Of a stretch of 64,000 nucleotides of DNA, positions 1 to 13,100 are shown one piece after another (the first letter of the stretch is position 1; each line of letters starts with the position of its first letter). The DNA comes from Sanderia malayensis. Its lineage: Eukaryota > Cnidaria > Scyphozoa > Semaeostomeae > Pelagiidae. The notes below the pieces were generated by a model. That model was not told the origin of the DNA. It searched no databases and saw only the letters and a list, made by a program, of their open reading frames with translations. The DNA lies in assembly GCA_013076295.1 (NCBI GenBank), contig RQOL01000024.1, forward strand, positions 3,921,158 through 3,985,157, in the 5' to 3' direction. The position numbers and the translations under genes are program-made.

Positions 1-214
1 GGGAAAATTGCACTTTCAATCAATTACTGAAACTGGAATTGCACTTTCAATCGTTTTCTTTTTAACACAATTTAATTCATTTAGAGTTAAACATAACTTC
101 TATCTATTTTCCGTCTTCATCACCATATCATCAATCACTATAGTAACACACATCCGAACAGCACCCACCTAAACTCTATTTACAGCAATTTTCAAATATA
201 TTTTGCTTTTTTAG
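1..214. other. Intron sequence of midasin, 3' part
   Basis: This is non-coding sequence ending in a pyrimidine-rich acceptor (AG at 213-214) that opens the first visible midasin exon. It holds a 16-bp direct repeat, AATTGCACTTTCAATC, at 6-21 and 37-52. No gene is visible. Confidence 0.7.
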
Positions 215-3200
215 GATGTGACGGATCTGTTTGGTGCTGATCTTCCAGTCGAGGGTGGCAAAGGTGGGGAATTTGAATGGAGAGATGGGCCATTTTTGAA
301 GGCATTAAAAGCAGGCAATTGGGTTGTTCTTGACGAGGTATTGCGCTTGATACAACATTGTATTATAATTACGGAACGTAATACAGATGCATATTATTAT
401 CTTGAAAGACCGTTGACAGAGTTTTAACTGACCGATTTTTCATCTTGTTTCAGTTGAATTTAGCATCGCAGTCCGTGCTCGAAGGCCTGAATGCATGCTT
501 TGACCACAGAGCTGAGGTTTGTAATTTATTGTTGGATTGTTTTGAAGAAAGCTATTCACTTACTGCATCTCATTTACTGCACTTGTAATTTGGATTTATG
601 TGTGGTAGTAACTGTCTTTTATTACATTGTTTTTCGTGTGAAGGTATTTGTGCCGGAGCTTGGCATGTCATTTCAAGTTGCGCACGAGAAAACAAAGATA
701 TTTGCCTGTCAGAATCCTTTCAATCAAGGAGGAGGTCGCAAAGGGTTGCCAAAATCATTCCTTAATCGATTTACAAAGGTAAGACACCAAATTGAACTAT
801 TTTCGTATTTGATCTGTCGTCTTAAGACTTGCGTCAAGTCTGTCTTTGCTTCAAGTATTCCCAAAGTTTACCTTTGTTTCCTGATTCCTTCGAATTGACT
901 CAAGGTAATCTATCTTTGTCTCGGGGCCTCAGAGTATCTACTTGATTAAGAAGTCCCTCTGTCTTAGATAATTGTTTTCATACATTTTCCCCATTCAGAT
1001 TATCAGGTTTTGCATTTTTATTTTATTTTGCTTCAAGGTGTACATTGACTCATTGAAAGAAGATGATTTAGGGCTCATCATTACTGCTATTTATCCAGAA
1101 TTCGATCAAAGCATTCTCATCAAAATGATTCAATTCAACACAGAAGTAAGTAAACTGATCAATGAACTGATTCAATTCAATATACGACTATGCTTAATCG
1201 ATTTATGCGTTTTGAATATTCTAATGTAAGATGTTTACATTTACAGCTTAAGCAGAGAATTATGGTGGCTGGGGAATGGGGCATGAGGGGCAGCCCCTGG
1301 GAGTTCAATGTTAGAGATATCCTTCGTTGGTGTGAGCTGATCATGAAATATCAGAATGTGAACAGTGAAAAATGTGATCCGTCGGAGTTTTTGAATTTAG
1401 TTTACGAAGACAGAATGAGGACAATTGACGATAAAAAGAAGGTAGATTTTGATTATTTAAATTTCTTTAAGTTCTATAACATCACTATTAATATTTTCTC
1501 TCTACCTCGTTTATCTATACTATTTATCTATCCTCGGTTTATCCTCGTTTATCTAATGGCTCCATTTGCTTTACATTGCACTGGTTATATTTTATGCGAT
1601 GATTCGAATGTTCCTTTCCGCTATTAGATCGTTGAGCTTTATGCCAAGATTTTCAATGACAGTCAAATCCAGATGAAAACCATGACGAGAAGAACAAAGT
1701 TTGACATTGGAGATGATCGCATACAGATCGGTCATTCTGTTCTTCCAAGAACCTCCAAGAAGCCAGACAATCTGAACACAGCGAGAAATGAACTGCAGCT
1801 TCTGAGGAGACAAATCCCATGCATCGAGTCTGTGATGAAATGCATTGAAATGAATTGGATGGCAATATTGGTAAGTTCACTTAAAATGCGTGAATCCTCA
1901 CTGCTTTCTCTACAGTATATGTCATACATATCATCTCACTTGCGTATACTATATCTACAGTTTTGTCTAAAGTACATGCCATCTCTGCAGTTTTTCAGAG
2001 CGCATATCATCTTTATAGTGTTCTCAACAGTATAAATAGGTTCTATTGTTTTTTCTATAGCGTATACCATCTCTAATATTTTCCATGGAGCATATGCCAT
2101 ATGTCTATGGTAATTTCTGTCGTACATCTCCTATCTATATTCTTTTTTATGGTCTATGCGATCTCTATGGTATTTAAAGCGCTTTCAGTGTTGTCTACAA
2201 TGCATACCATCTGAAGCGCAATTGAGAACTGAGTGCAATGTAATATCTGATAACAATGTTGATGTTAATCTTTGAGGTTGGAGGAAAAGCGTGTGGGAAG
2301 ACGAGTATTGTCGAGAGTATTGCATACCTCAGTGGAAATACGTTGAACAAACTCACTATGAACAGTAATATGGATACCACAGAGTTGCTTGGAGGATTTG
2401 AACAGGTTTTTATCTTTGCCATCTCAACTCTTACCATGTTCTCAAGATATTTGAGTAGTACTTACAATGCTCTGCTCTTAACGTCTTTTAGATTGTATCA
2501 CTGTTCACGTTGCTTATTTCGCAGGTTAATTTGAGCAGACATTTTGTAAAAGTTGTAAAAAGAGCTGAAAACCACGTTGATGGACTGCTGAGAAGTTGCA
2601 TCAAGTCGGCAGAAGATATATGCAACGAAACTGAACAGTTAAATACTTTGCTTCACATCAAGACAAAGCTAAGATCATTGCAGAAGTGTGGTATGATCAC
2701 CCAATTATCTTATGCAATAAATTAAAGAAAGATGTATAATATGCAACACAGTTTTGATTAGATTACTTTTTAGTTATTGATGTTTGGTTTTTCATATAGT
2801 TCACGATGGAGCAGAAAAAGACAGTTTGCAAGCATCAAGCATGTTTGAAGAGTTTGAAAATCTTCTCCAAACCTTTGAATCCTTGAAGAAAGCACCTGAA
2901 AATTTCGGTAATTTAATTTAACTCTGGTAGCATAAAAACATATGTATATATGCTTATCCCGCTGAGCTCCTTGTAACTTAACCATTCTATCCTCGGAATA
3001 ACGTCTTTTTGATGATTGAGCGTTATTTTTCTTTTTCAGAAGAGTTAAAGGAGACCTTTGCTGCATTGAAAAATCGCTTTATAGAGGAACAAAGAAGTTT
3101 GCACGCAAAGGGTCAGTTTGAATGGGTTGATGGAGTTCTGGTCGAGTCTCTGAAAGAAGGAAATTGGCTCTTGATTGAAAATGTCAATTTATGCAGGCAA

Positions 3201-4148
3201 GTAATCTATATTATTTGTTTATACTGCATTGATTTTAAATAGACACTTGACAATGCATCGTAACACCACCTCAGTGCTCCATTTTGTTTGGATCTTTGCA
3301 ATGAATGTAAGGGCTTTTTGGTACCGATCTGGTAGGATGGAAAGGTGTTTGAAATGATGCTTATACGTGCTAATGCCTTGCATATGCTTCGCATTTATGA
3401 TTTGAGTATTTTTGTGGTCTCTTTATATATACTCAGAGTAACAACCTTTAATATCAAATAATCTTTGCTTTTGTTACAGTCCATCAGTTCTGGATCGTTT
3501 AAATGGCCTTCTCGAACCAAACGGAGTACTGAGTATTGATGAAAGAGGTGTGCTTAACGGAGAGATCCCCACTGTGAAGCCCCACCCAAATTTTAGGCAA
3601 GTAGCAAGGCATTTTATTTTGAGAATATTTCTTTACTTTAAATCTCTTGCAGAATTCTCTTTGCTTTACATTTTGCAGTATTGAAGGCCTCTGTAGCTAT
3701 TTGAACAGAAGGCTTCAGAATGAAATCAATCACTCGGGCAGCTTTAAAGATGATTTGGTTTGTTTTAATAGATTGTTCCTTTCTATGGACCCCAAATATG
3801 GCGAGATATCTAGAGCAATGAGGAATAGAGGCATCGAGATCTTCATTACAGGAGAGGTATGCAATATTTTTATTCACATTTCGACTTTTTTCAAAGTTCC
3901 ACATCTAAACTTTTTGTTCCTGATCGCTTTGAAATATTACACAGCCTGTTCAGTTACTATTTGACTAGTATCTGATGGATATTTGGAGCTCGATATTTTT
4001 ATCAATTTCTTTCTGCAGGAAGAAGACATGACGTATAATGATGCAGATAAAATGCAGTTGCTTGCATCTGTTGGTCTCGGTGAACTTGAATATATTCGAG
4101 AACCTCTTGTTAACATTTATGATGAGCTCAGGAAAGCTGATCTAAAAG
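215..4148 (+). other. MDN1: MDN1 exons 1-13: AAA5 (C-terminal part) and AAA6
   Basis: Exons: 215-337, 454-516, 644-778, 1038-1145, 1247-1441, 1628-1870, 2277-2405, 2525-2690, 2800-2907, 3040-3196, 3480-3596, 3772-3856, 4019-4148. Exons 1-3 carry the AAA5 Walker B (VVLDE) followed by LNLASQSVLEGLNA and the NPFNQGGGRKGLP block. Exon 7 opens AAA6 with Walker A GGKACGKTS and then MDTTELLGGFEQ. Exon 10 holds the AAA6 Walker B position as LLIENVN. Exon 12 has LFLSMDPKYGEISRAMRNRG, the sensor and arginine-finger segment. Introns after 3196 and 3596 begin with GC. The 1871-2276 intron is a string of degenerate ~30-35-bp units around TATACCATCTCTA-type words. The 2908-3039 and 3197-3479 introns hold nothing I recognise. 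Confidence 0.9.
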
Positions 4149-7100
4149 GTTTGTTTTTTTTTGAGTCGACAAATTTACTTTGATATTACTTGCTTGAGTA
4201 ATGTTATTATACGATATTGTGCTAATCGTCTCTTGTACTTTCTAGCAGTTATAATAACCGATTTGATACTGGCAGCCAGGATGGTCAGTGAGTTATTGAA
4301 TCGAGGATTTGAGAGCGCAAAGGCCCTGGAGAAAGCTTGCATCTTGAGTTTTGTAAAAAATGGTTTTGACGAAGAATGCAAACAGGTAGTTATCATTGTG
4401 TTTTATCGATGTTTTCAATTACCATTTATATGTTTAGTTTTGTACATTTTGTATGTTTTGTTTATCGTGAAATATCGTGCTACCACTTTTGTCTCGCTTT
4501 GCTTCACGATTCAAAACGCAGTATAAGGAATGAAGTATTTTATACTGCGAGCAGTATTCAATGACCAATATCATATGCATATGATGCTGTGTAGATCTAT
4601 GAATTATATAGTCTAGAACGATTATTGTTGTATTATTATGGTATTGTTTTTGCGGTATGCTGTAGTGTTTTAATTCAAGCACACTTTCTTGCAGAAAATT
4701 GAAGACATAGTCCATGCATCAATAGAGTCGAACGTGAATCCCATTGGACAAGAAGCTTTGGATTTCAATGAACAACGTCCAAATAAAGAAATAGGACCAT
4801 GTCGGGTTTCACCTTCAATTCGCCAATACTCTGAGCAGTCGTTGTTTTCAAGAATCGAAAGAGATGGAATACTCTTAAATCGTTCAATTCTCAAAACGTC
4901 GGATATTGAATTGTTTTTATTGGCTGTGAAATGTTTCGTGGAGAGATCAACAAGCCAAGATTTTAAATACAGACTCCAATTGATTGAAAATTTACAGTAT
5001 GGATTGAAAGATGACAGAGACAAAGAAATAATAAATCGAATTTGCAGCAAGATGGATGGACTTCGTGGATGTAATGGCTTCATGAATATCTCGATGGATT
5101 TGGTTCTTGTTAGATTATTTGAGCTCACTAAACAGGACGTTTGTTTTGAAGAAAATGAAAGAAAGGGCAGGAAAAATTTGCTTTCCATTTCGAAGAAATG
5201 CAATACAGGCAAATACATTTTATTCCTCTTTATTTCATTTGTCAATAAATCATTTTTTAAGAGTTAATAAATATTCAAAATATTTTACAAGGGTAGCAAT
5301 TCTGACAAGGATTTTATTTATTTTTCAGGAGCTGTCTCTCAGTCGTTGTTACCGAATCCAGTTATTCAATTATTCCATCCATTTTTGTCTATTTTGGATT
5401 CTGTCATCAAGCTTATCCTAACAGGCATCAACACAGACTTTAATGAGATAGAGGCTACGAAAGTAAGCTTACAATCTGTTTCTTGTTTGATCTCTCAATG
5501 TTTTGTGCACCGCTGCATATTCTGCATATTCTGCACATTCATATGCGTTTCTGATGCTTCTCAGCTATGATTTCCATGATATTCTTAATATTGAAAGGGT
5601 TATTTGTTTTAATTTATATTTGTAAGCTAAATGCAGTCTTTTTCATGCAGCTTTTATTTGCCTTGAAATGGAGAGATCGTTTCTGGACACTTTGCTCAAG
5701 TTTGGTTACAGACTCACTGATGAAAACGAATTTTCAAACTTCTCTTTATTGTTTACACTGGAAATGGTTGACAGATCTATTGATGCCAGTTATTTACAAT
5801 CACTCAAGGTATGTATTACTGCCATGAGAATTTGCAGTCAAATACTTAATCTACGAGGAGAAAGTGAATTGATATATTTATTTACATAATAGCAAAGTAA
5901 TTTGATGATCGCAGTGTAAGAATAATTATATAATAGGAATGATAAAACATATGTTGAATTATAAATGAGTTATCTTCGTGATTAATGTAAAAAGTTCTCA
6001 TTTTAGTGAGGTGAACACAAAAGAATTGGAAAAAGTTACGAAGGCAATTTCCTCTAATCTCAATGATAGATTCAAATCTATCTGGCATCATTATGAATAC
6101 AGACTGCACGATCAACCGGCAATGTTTAGATGCAGAGAATTGTATGAAGTTTGGGTAAGCGTTCTAAGCATCATACGTAGTCATTCAGACGTTTTCAGGC
6201 ATTACATTTCAGCAGGTTTCACGACAAGAAATTTAAAATTAAAACTGCTCAAAAATAACAAAACATAAATGCAAAATATTTTTACACAAGATGTCTTTTG
6301 AGTTGAATATTTTATGGTAGAAGTTTGCAAAAAGTTGTGCACAAGATGCCTTTCATAAAAACATTTTGTTTAGGGGCTACTTTTTTTGGTCCATCCTGTA
6401 TATTTGTAAACATTACGTTTTCTCAAAATTTTAGTTTTTTAACATTGAGTTGATTAATTTATAGGTTGCTCTAATGAGGGTTCAAGACAGTATTAATCCA
6501 ACGAAACATTTGCAAAGGCAAAGTATGGAAGATGGCTTTGATCTATCATCATTTCAAGCGTTACCTGAAAAAAGTTTGAAGTTGGTACATTGTTTTGAGA
6601 AGATACATGAATTATCTTTACAAGATAATGCAAACATTGAGGAAATTTCAGGTAAGGAAGAAGATAATTTTAACGACACTCTTGGTAGCTGCTACTGAAG
6701 AAAAACAGAAAATTTCAATTTAACATGAAATAGAACTTTTGTAAGATGAATAAAAAAGACCGGCTAATGTGTTGCTTCTTTATCAATGCGTAAAATGAAA
6801 TATGAAACTAAAATTTCCTTGTAGATTTAAAAGCAAAGTCAGACGATATATTGAAGGAGTATCCTGAAAGAAAAGCAAATGACATCGAAATGCAAAAAGA
6901 TGGAGAACATGAAAAAGATTTCAGCATGGAATTGTTACCACTGTTTGGTTCTTTCGAGCTTCTATCATGGCTGGCAACTCTCGAATGCACCGAGGAGATG
7001 AACAGAAAGTCGCTGGATGCAAGAAAATCAGTGATCAATAAAGTTCTAAGTTCGTTTGAAACACTGAGTGAATTCCCAACAATGAAATATTATGGAGATT

Positions 7101-10100
7101 TCTGGTTCATGACGACTATGAAGTGTGCTATCAAAGATCTAATCAATGCAACGGTATGTCTTGGATTTTGTTGTGAAACTGCTGATGTCTTTATCATCCT
7201 TGGCGTTATTATGTACTGCATCAGTTCTGAGGCATTCACGTTGATTAATTAGTTTGTTTATGTGCAGAGAACTGATAGCAGAGAGCTAATGGGCAAAGTA
7301 AAATATATCTCTGTTTTGTGGAGGTGTCGTAGTTGAGTTAAGCCTTGACGAGTCGACTACCATTCAACGTGAACTCCTCACTACCGTAAAAACTCGCTTG
7401 CAAAAACCTGCTTTTATAAGAATCGTTAAGCTCAAATTTCTTCTCATCAAATAGAAGAAACAATAGCTTTGTGTTTAAACAATTTGCTGGATGCAAACTG
7501 TGCTTATTCTTATATGCAGGTTTTTACTTTATGTGAGAGGATTTTCTGTTGCCTTTATTTTGATTTATTTTATGATTTATGCTCATGTTTGAATCTTTAT
7601 TTCTTTGAAACATTTTTCTGTTCTCCTGCAAGACCAGAACTTTATTATTGAATAATTTTGACTTGAGTTTTGCTATTTGTTTATCATTGACTCGAGTTTT
7701 ATTTTTTGTTTTAGGCGGACAAGATTCCTGGCCATATTGTAACTTGGTTAAGATCTCACTGTTACGAAGCGTCAAGACTAAAACTGCACCAAACATTGTA
7801 TCAGATGTCATTGGAAAGTTCGAAACCGTCAAGTGAATATTCGTCCAGCAAGCCAGAAGAACGTGGTAGAGTCCAAATGGTTAGTGGGTTTTTTAAAATT
7901 CACTCTTACATTTGCTGACTTGCTCTCTAGTGTTTGCTTAACATATTATCCCAACGTATTATTTATTTTTTAGTTCAATGTATTTTCAAGTTGCATATCA
8001 CGTTTAATGAATGATATTTTGAGCAAGAGAATATCAATGAGCACCATGAACAATAGTCTGGGATTTCCTGATTTTATTCAATGGAAAATCAGTGTAAAAC
8101 GAACCGATGAAACTGTGGATTTGCTTGACAGTTTGATAAAGTATTATTGGAAGCACGGAGGACTTATTCAACAGATTCCTCAAAATGTCTGGTAAGAACA
8201 AGACGGGGTTTGTTTTTTCATTTGTATTTCACTGCATTATGTTGCACAATGGGATTCCGATATGGCGAACCTTGATGGGAACCAACAATTACTTTATTGC
8301 AATGGCAGCTTCTTAAACTGGGACTATAGTGCACTGCGAACCACTTCAAGAGGTTAAACCTTCACTCAATTAGGCCAGGTTTTTGAGAGCGGGTCATTGC
8401 TATAACTACGATGTTATATGGTATATTATAAGAAATTATTTATCGTGTTACGAACAGGGATGTTTGTGAGTGCTAAGTTTTGAGAGATGCTTCTCTCATC
8501 ATCGCAAGCTATTCACGATTAAATGGTATACGTTGCTCGTTGTTTTGTAGCTCGAATCTACTGCGAGACTGTACACGATTTTTGATCGACGTCATTTGCA
8601 TGGTATCTCATGATGCATCAGCTAATTTACCAGGTCAATCATACGATACCGACGGAGATATGTTGAAAAGTTTGCTCTTAAGAATCGATGCTCTAGCATC
8701 TTCGATAACAGAAATCCCAATTGAGATGGCAAGCATTCTTCACAATGTTGGTACTTTTATTCGCAACTGGTCGAAGATTGATAATGGAATTTCTAAGGGT
8801 AAGCTCTTAGGTTATTTTATTTGTTTTTCTCCTTTAGTAACAAAAAATATATTGGTATTGTTTATTTATTATTGCTTCTGCTTTACGAATCATTGTTCGT
8901 TTGATTTTTTGCAGACCAAACTGAGTCTTTCATGGAGAAAGTGAAATTAACAGGCATGATGTCGGTATCAGCTGGTTTGGTTGGTTTTATCCTCCATCTA
9001 CCAACGAGTCCATTTGATCTGGTAGAAGAAGCTCAAATTAAAGCGAAATACTTTGAAGCAGAGGTAAGCAATTGTGAATAACACAACATCGACCATGTAT
9101 GAAAATGAGTGCGTAGTGAAATACATTTATTGGGGGGGGGCGCTGTCCTTGGTGCCCCCGGTGGGTTCTAACATCCCTGATGGAGGAAATTAGTTTGATC
9201 AAGATTTTACTTTACTAACAGGTATGTGCTCATGTTCAATGTTTATTCCAAGAAAAACCTTTGTTTATGTCATAAACTCTTTCCTTGTTTTCTTTTAGCT
9301 GGAGGAAATTGACAGAGAACTGAAGCTTCGCTATGATTTCGTGTACCATCTCACTGGCTTTCCAAGAATCGTATTCCAAAGCAACAATGACGTCACGATT
9401 CAGCATTATACATCCAATCCAGATAAAGTTCGCATCCTTTTGCAAAGACGAGATTTCTTGTTGACCGAGATAAGCAAATTACAGAAACAGATTGCTTTAA
9501 GACCAGACACGTCGAAGGTAAGTAAATGCTATCATTTAGATAATCCGTGTTTTACTGCTAGGATGTATGAACAATGCTTTTTGATAGATTTGAGTCTTTT
9601 ATCTTATAATGATTGGTGAGTTAGGTTAGAGTCCATTTTAAAGGGAAATCTTGTGTTCGTGTGCCGTTTTCCGAAGTTTGCTGAAAGACAAACGTGTTCG
9701 GCATTCCCAAAGTCTCCGGAAAACGGGAAGGTTATATATGAAATTTACGTTTTAATACGTTGTAATATACGTATTACTGATTCTTTATCTTCTTTTTTAG
9801 TATGATGATTTGTTGAATGATTTGCAACACTATCAGAGTAATATCGGAAACCCCGGCCTAATCACGAAGATTCTTACTGACTTAAACGGCATAGCTGGTG
9901 GAAAACCTGTTTTGAAAACATTTGAGCAAAAGATTGAAGCCTTCATGACATCAACAGAGCATTTCATTGAAAATCTTGACCAGAATTATTCTTTATATCA
10001 AGATGTGTATGCGTCTATAAAGTATTCCTTACGTCAGGTATGGCTTTATTCAATCTTAATAGTATGTTTATATTTGTATATATATTTTTGTGTTTCTTCT

Positions 10101-13100
10101 CTAGCGTCAATGCATGGTGGAGAGCAGAGCTCTCCCCATCATTCGAAGATGTTGTGATATAATGTATAGAATAATGAATTACATTGTGGTTGATGATGGA
10201 AATTAATTTCAGTTTTTAACAGTGATTTATAGCCACAGCATTATTTTTTGGATTTAACAGGTACGTTAATATTGAACTATTTATTGCAGATTATAGGCGG
10301 ATTTGGTTTGATTTTATCGTATCTCGACTGGTTTAAGAAACAAGCACATTTTAATAATTCAGTTAAGAATTTTCTTAAACAAGTAAGTGTTGGTCGACCA
10401 CTCTTTCATGTTGGTCGACCATTTCTCTGCATATAACACCTCATGTTTCTGTCGTATATCTTACATTATTACTTTTATTATTATCATATATTATGGCACC
10501 TTAAGGATGGCCTGAATAGTCTAATAAGCGCCAACCGGCGATTATTCAGAACATTATTCAATGTTGTTTCATTTGATTGCATGTTTCTTATTTAGGATTC
10601 TTGGCAATTTCCATCACCCTCGGTAATTGTCAGCGAGCTTTCTTCATTTCCTAATGCTACTCACGAGAAACTGTTGAGTCCAAGAGATATGTCATGCAGT
10701 TTGTTATCACAGAACTTCAATGCAGGAATAAGAGGTAGAACAAGTTTTATATCAACAGATATTCTTATTTTACTAGATGCTTTTATATAATAATATACTA
10801 TTTGTTGTTTTGTTTTTTAGCAATTATTAATTATGATCCAAAGTTGACAAGTGGTTTACGGCCCAGGTAAATCGTTATTTTTTGTTTTAATGGTGAATTT
10901 CAATTTAGTTCCTATTAAAAGCCTATTATTAACGATATAAATGTATATTCACATTCTCAAAAACAGTTTTGCATACTGTTTGGTTATAGAATTAAAACCA
11001 TAAGAAGCTAGTTAGGAATAAGTAGTAATAGAAAACAATCCATGTTTTGATGTTTTTAACATTATGCCTCTTTTGAATGCACAACATTGTTTTAAATATT
11101 TTTCAAAATTATAACAACTTGTTACCCACTTGGTTGCTACCATTATTGTTGCTTTTAGGATTAGATATTTGTATTTTCAGATTGCTGCATTTGGCTCTCA
11201 TGTTTCTGGTCGATGAGAAATGTCTTAGCAAAGGAAACGATTGCGTGGAGTTTGGAAATTGTGACACGGGTATCATGGATAAGAAATCTATTGAAGACAC
11301 GCGTATTGTCAGAGGGAACCAATATGATCACTTGGAGATTCTCAGAAATTACGACTCCAGAGATGAAGCATTTGTTATGGAGAAAGATCGTGGCAGAAGA
11401 AGTACTTACTTTGATTTGGAAGCTTTTGCCAGAGAAATTTTGAATGAATTCTGCAAAATATGGATGCAGTTTTCAAGGCAAAGGCAGGTGAAAGAAGCCG
11501 AAGAGGATTCGATGTACAGGTTCAAATCGAAGTTGCATTGCATGGAAACTGATGATGCTGATATTAATGAGCAACAGTACAAGGAATATTTCCCTTCGTT
11601 CAATGCCGAATTCGACGATCTGATACCAAAGGACAGTCTCGAAGATTACAACAATTTATCACCGCCAATTGATGACGCGGAGCTTTCTAGTGATGTCACG
11701 GAAGAAGGGCTCCAGTCAAGTGAAATGGAATACGTGAACACGTGTGCTATTTATGATGCATTTGATGATTTTTACAATGCAGCTACTAAGGAGCTGTCTG
11801 ATGAAAGGATTGCCCAATGCTTCATGGCTTGCCAGAGAGAAGCAGTCCAGTTATCATCTCTTGATGTTATACTTTCTGGTATGTTATTGAACATTGGTAT
11901 TACATGTTTTGTTATCCCCATGCAACTAACTTTGAATTAAACCAAGGTTACTGCATTGTATCGGGAGTTGATTAACCGAAGCTTAATGGGACAGTGAAGC
12001 AGTCTACCAGGGAAGGGATGGTTGAAGTTCTTTATTTCGTAGCTAGTTAAATCTAAAGTTGTTTCATGTTGCGACTAACCTCGAACTTGATATTTCACTT
12101 GCTTTTTTACTCGAATTGCTCGATGTCTTAAACATATCTCTCTCTCTTCCTGATCTGATTTGCTTTGCTTTATACATGTTTACTTTAGATCCTTTTTTGG
12201 ACTCAAACATGGCGTCTTCGAGTTTATTTATGACGTTTCTATTGAAGAAAAGACTCTCTGAGTGCAGTGTTTTTGAATCGACAACATCTTCACAGCAAAG
12301 ATTTGACATCTACCATGATAGCAACATCTTTGAAGTAAGAAAACTGATCGCACTTCTCGGGAAGTTTTTATTGCGGCTTGACGAACTATTGGCCGAATTT
12401 GCAGAGCATCCTGTCCTACTCCAAGTAAGTGATGTTAGCAATAACTCTTTACTTTTACTAGAAGTTGCCATCGTCCTCATAATGAAGTAGACATTACTTG
12501 ATTGTTGATGATGGACGATATGGATTATTATCTTTTGCTTATACTCTTTTGCGAGACTCACTTCAAAGGAATTTCTCACCTATGCATATTTAGCTTCTTG
12601 ATTTTTTTTTCTGGCTCTTAAGGCTTGGGCTCCACAGCTTGTGGCGTTGGAATTGTTTGCTCTATGCTATTGTGCCTTGTGGAATAATAGCTCTGGAACC
12701 TGCGCCAATTTGATTAATTGTTCTGCAGGCTGTATTTCTTGAATTATTTGTTCCGCTGCTTGCAACGCTCGCATTGATGACTTTGGGGCTTGTGGCACGG
12801 AAACAGGTGCCTCTGCAGCTAGTGTCTTCAGTGTTTGTGGCCCCGTGGCTTGTGCCTGGGTGAAATTTGTGCCACTGCAGTGCATGCCACTTATGAATTA
12901 TTAGTTTTATAGGATGGGTGAGAATTGTGGCTCTTTTTTCTCCTTCATTGAACGCGTTTACTGTTTTATTTTTCCAGACGAAAAAAATTATCGAAAGAAT
13001 CTTGTCATTTCCAATCAATCAACCATTAATGAAATTCCTCACTGGACTGGAGATTCTTCTCAAGCAGACACAAGTAAATTCATTTCAATTTGCATATCTG

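Noticed and set aside
7268..7300. Possible extra MDN1 exon reading RTDSRELMGK
   Set aside because: Exons 20 and 21 already join in phase 0, and this piece has no good donor. Human midasin has nothing matching.
9663..9726. Possible structured RNA from CCGTTTTCCG..CGGAAAACGG
   Set aside because: A 10-bp inverted repeat within an intron, with no further helices. Too little to call an ncRNA.
11077..11180. Upstream extension of the open frame at MDN1 exon 30
   Set aside because: A clean acceptor (TTTTCAG, ending 11180) and phase continuity from exon 29 show this is intron. The translated extension is hydrophobic and unlike midasin.
12662..13018. 118-codon minus-strand frame
   Set aside because: It is low-complexity, produced by a minisatellite with period near 30-33 bp, and overlaps MDN1 exon 32 antisense.
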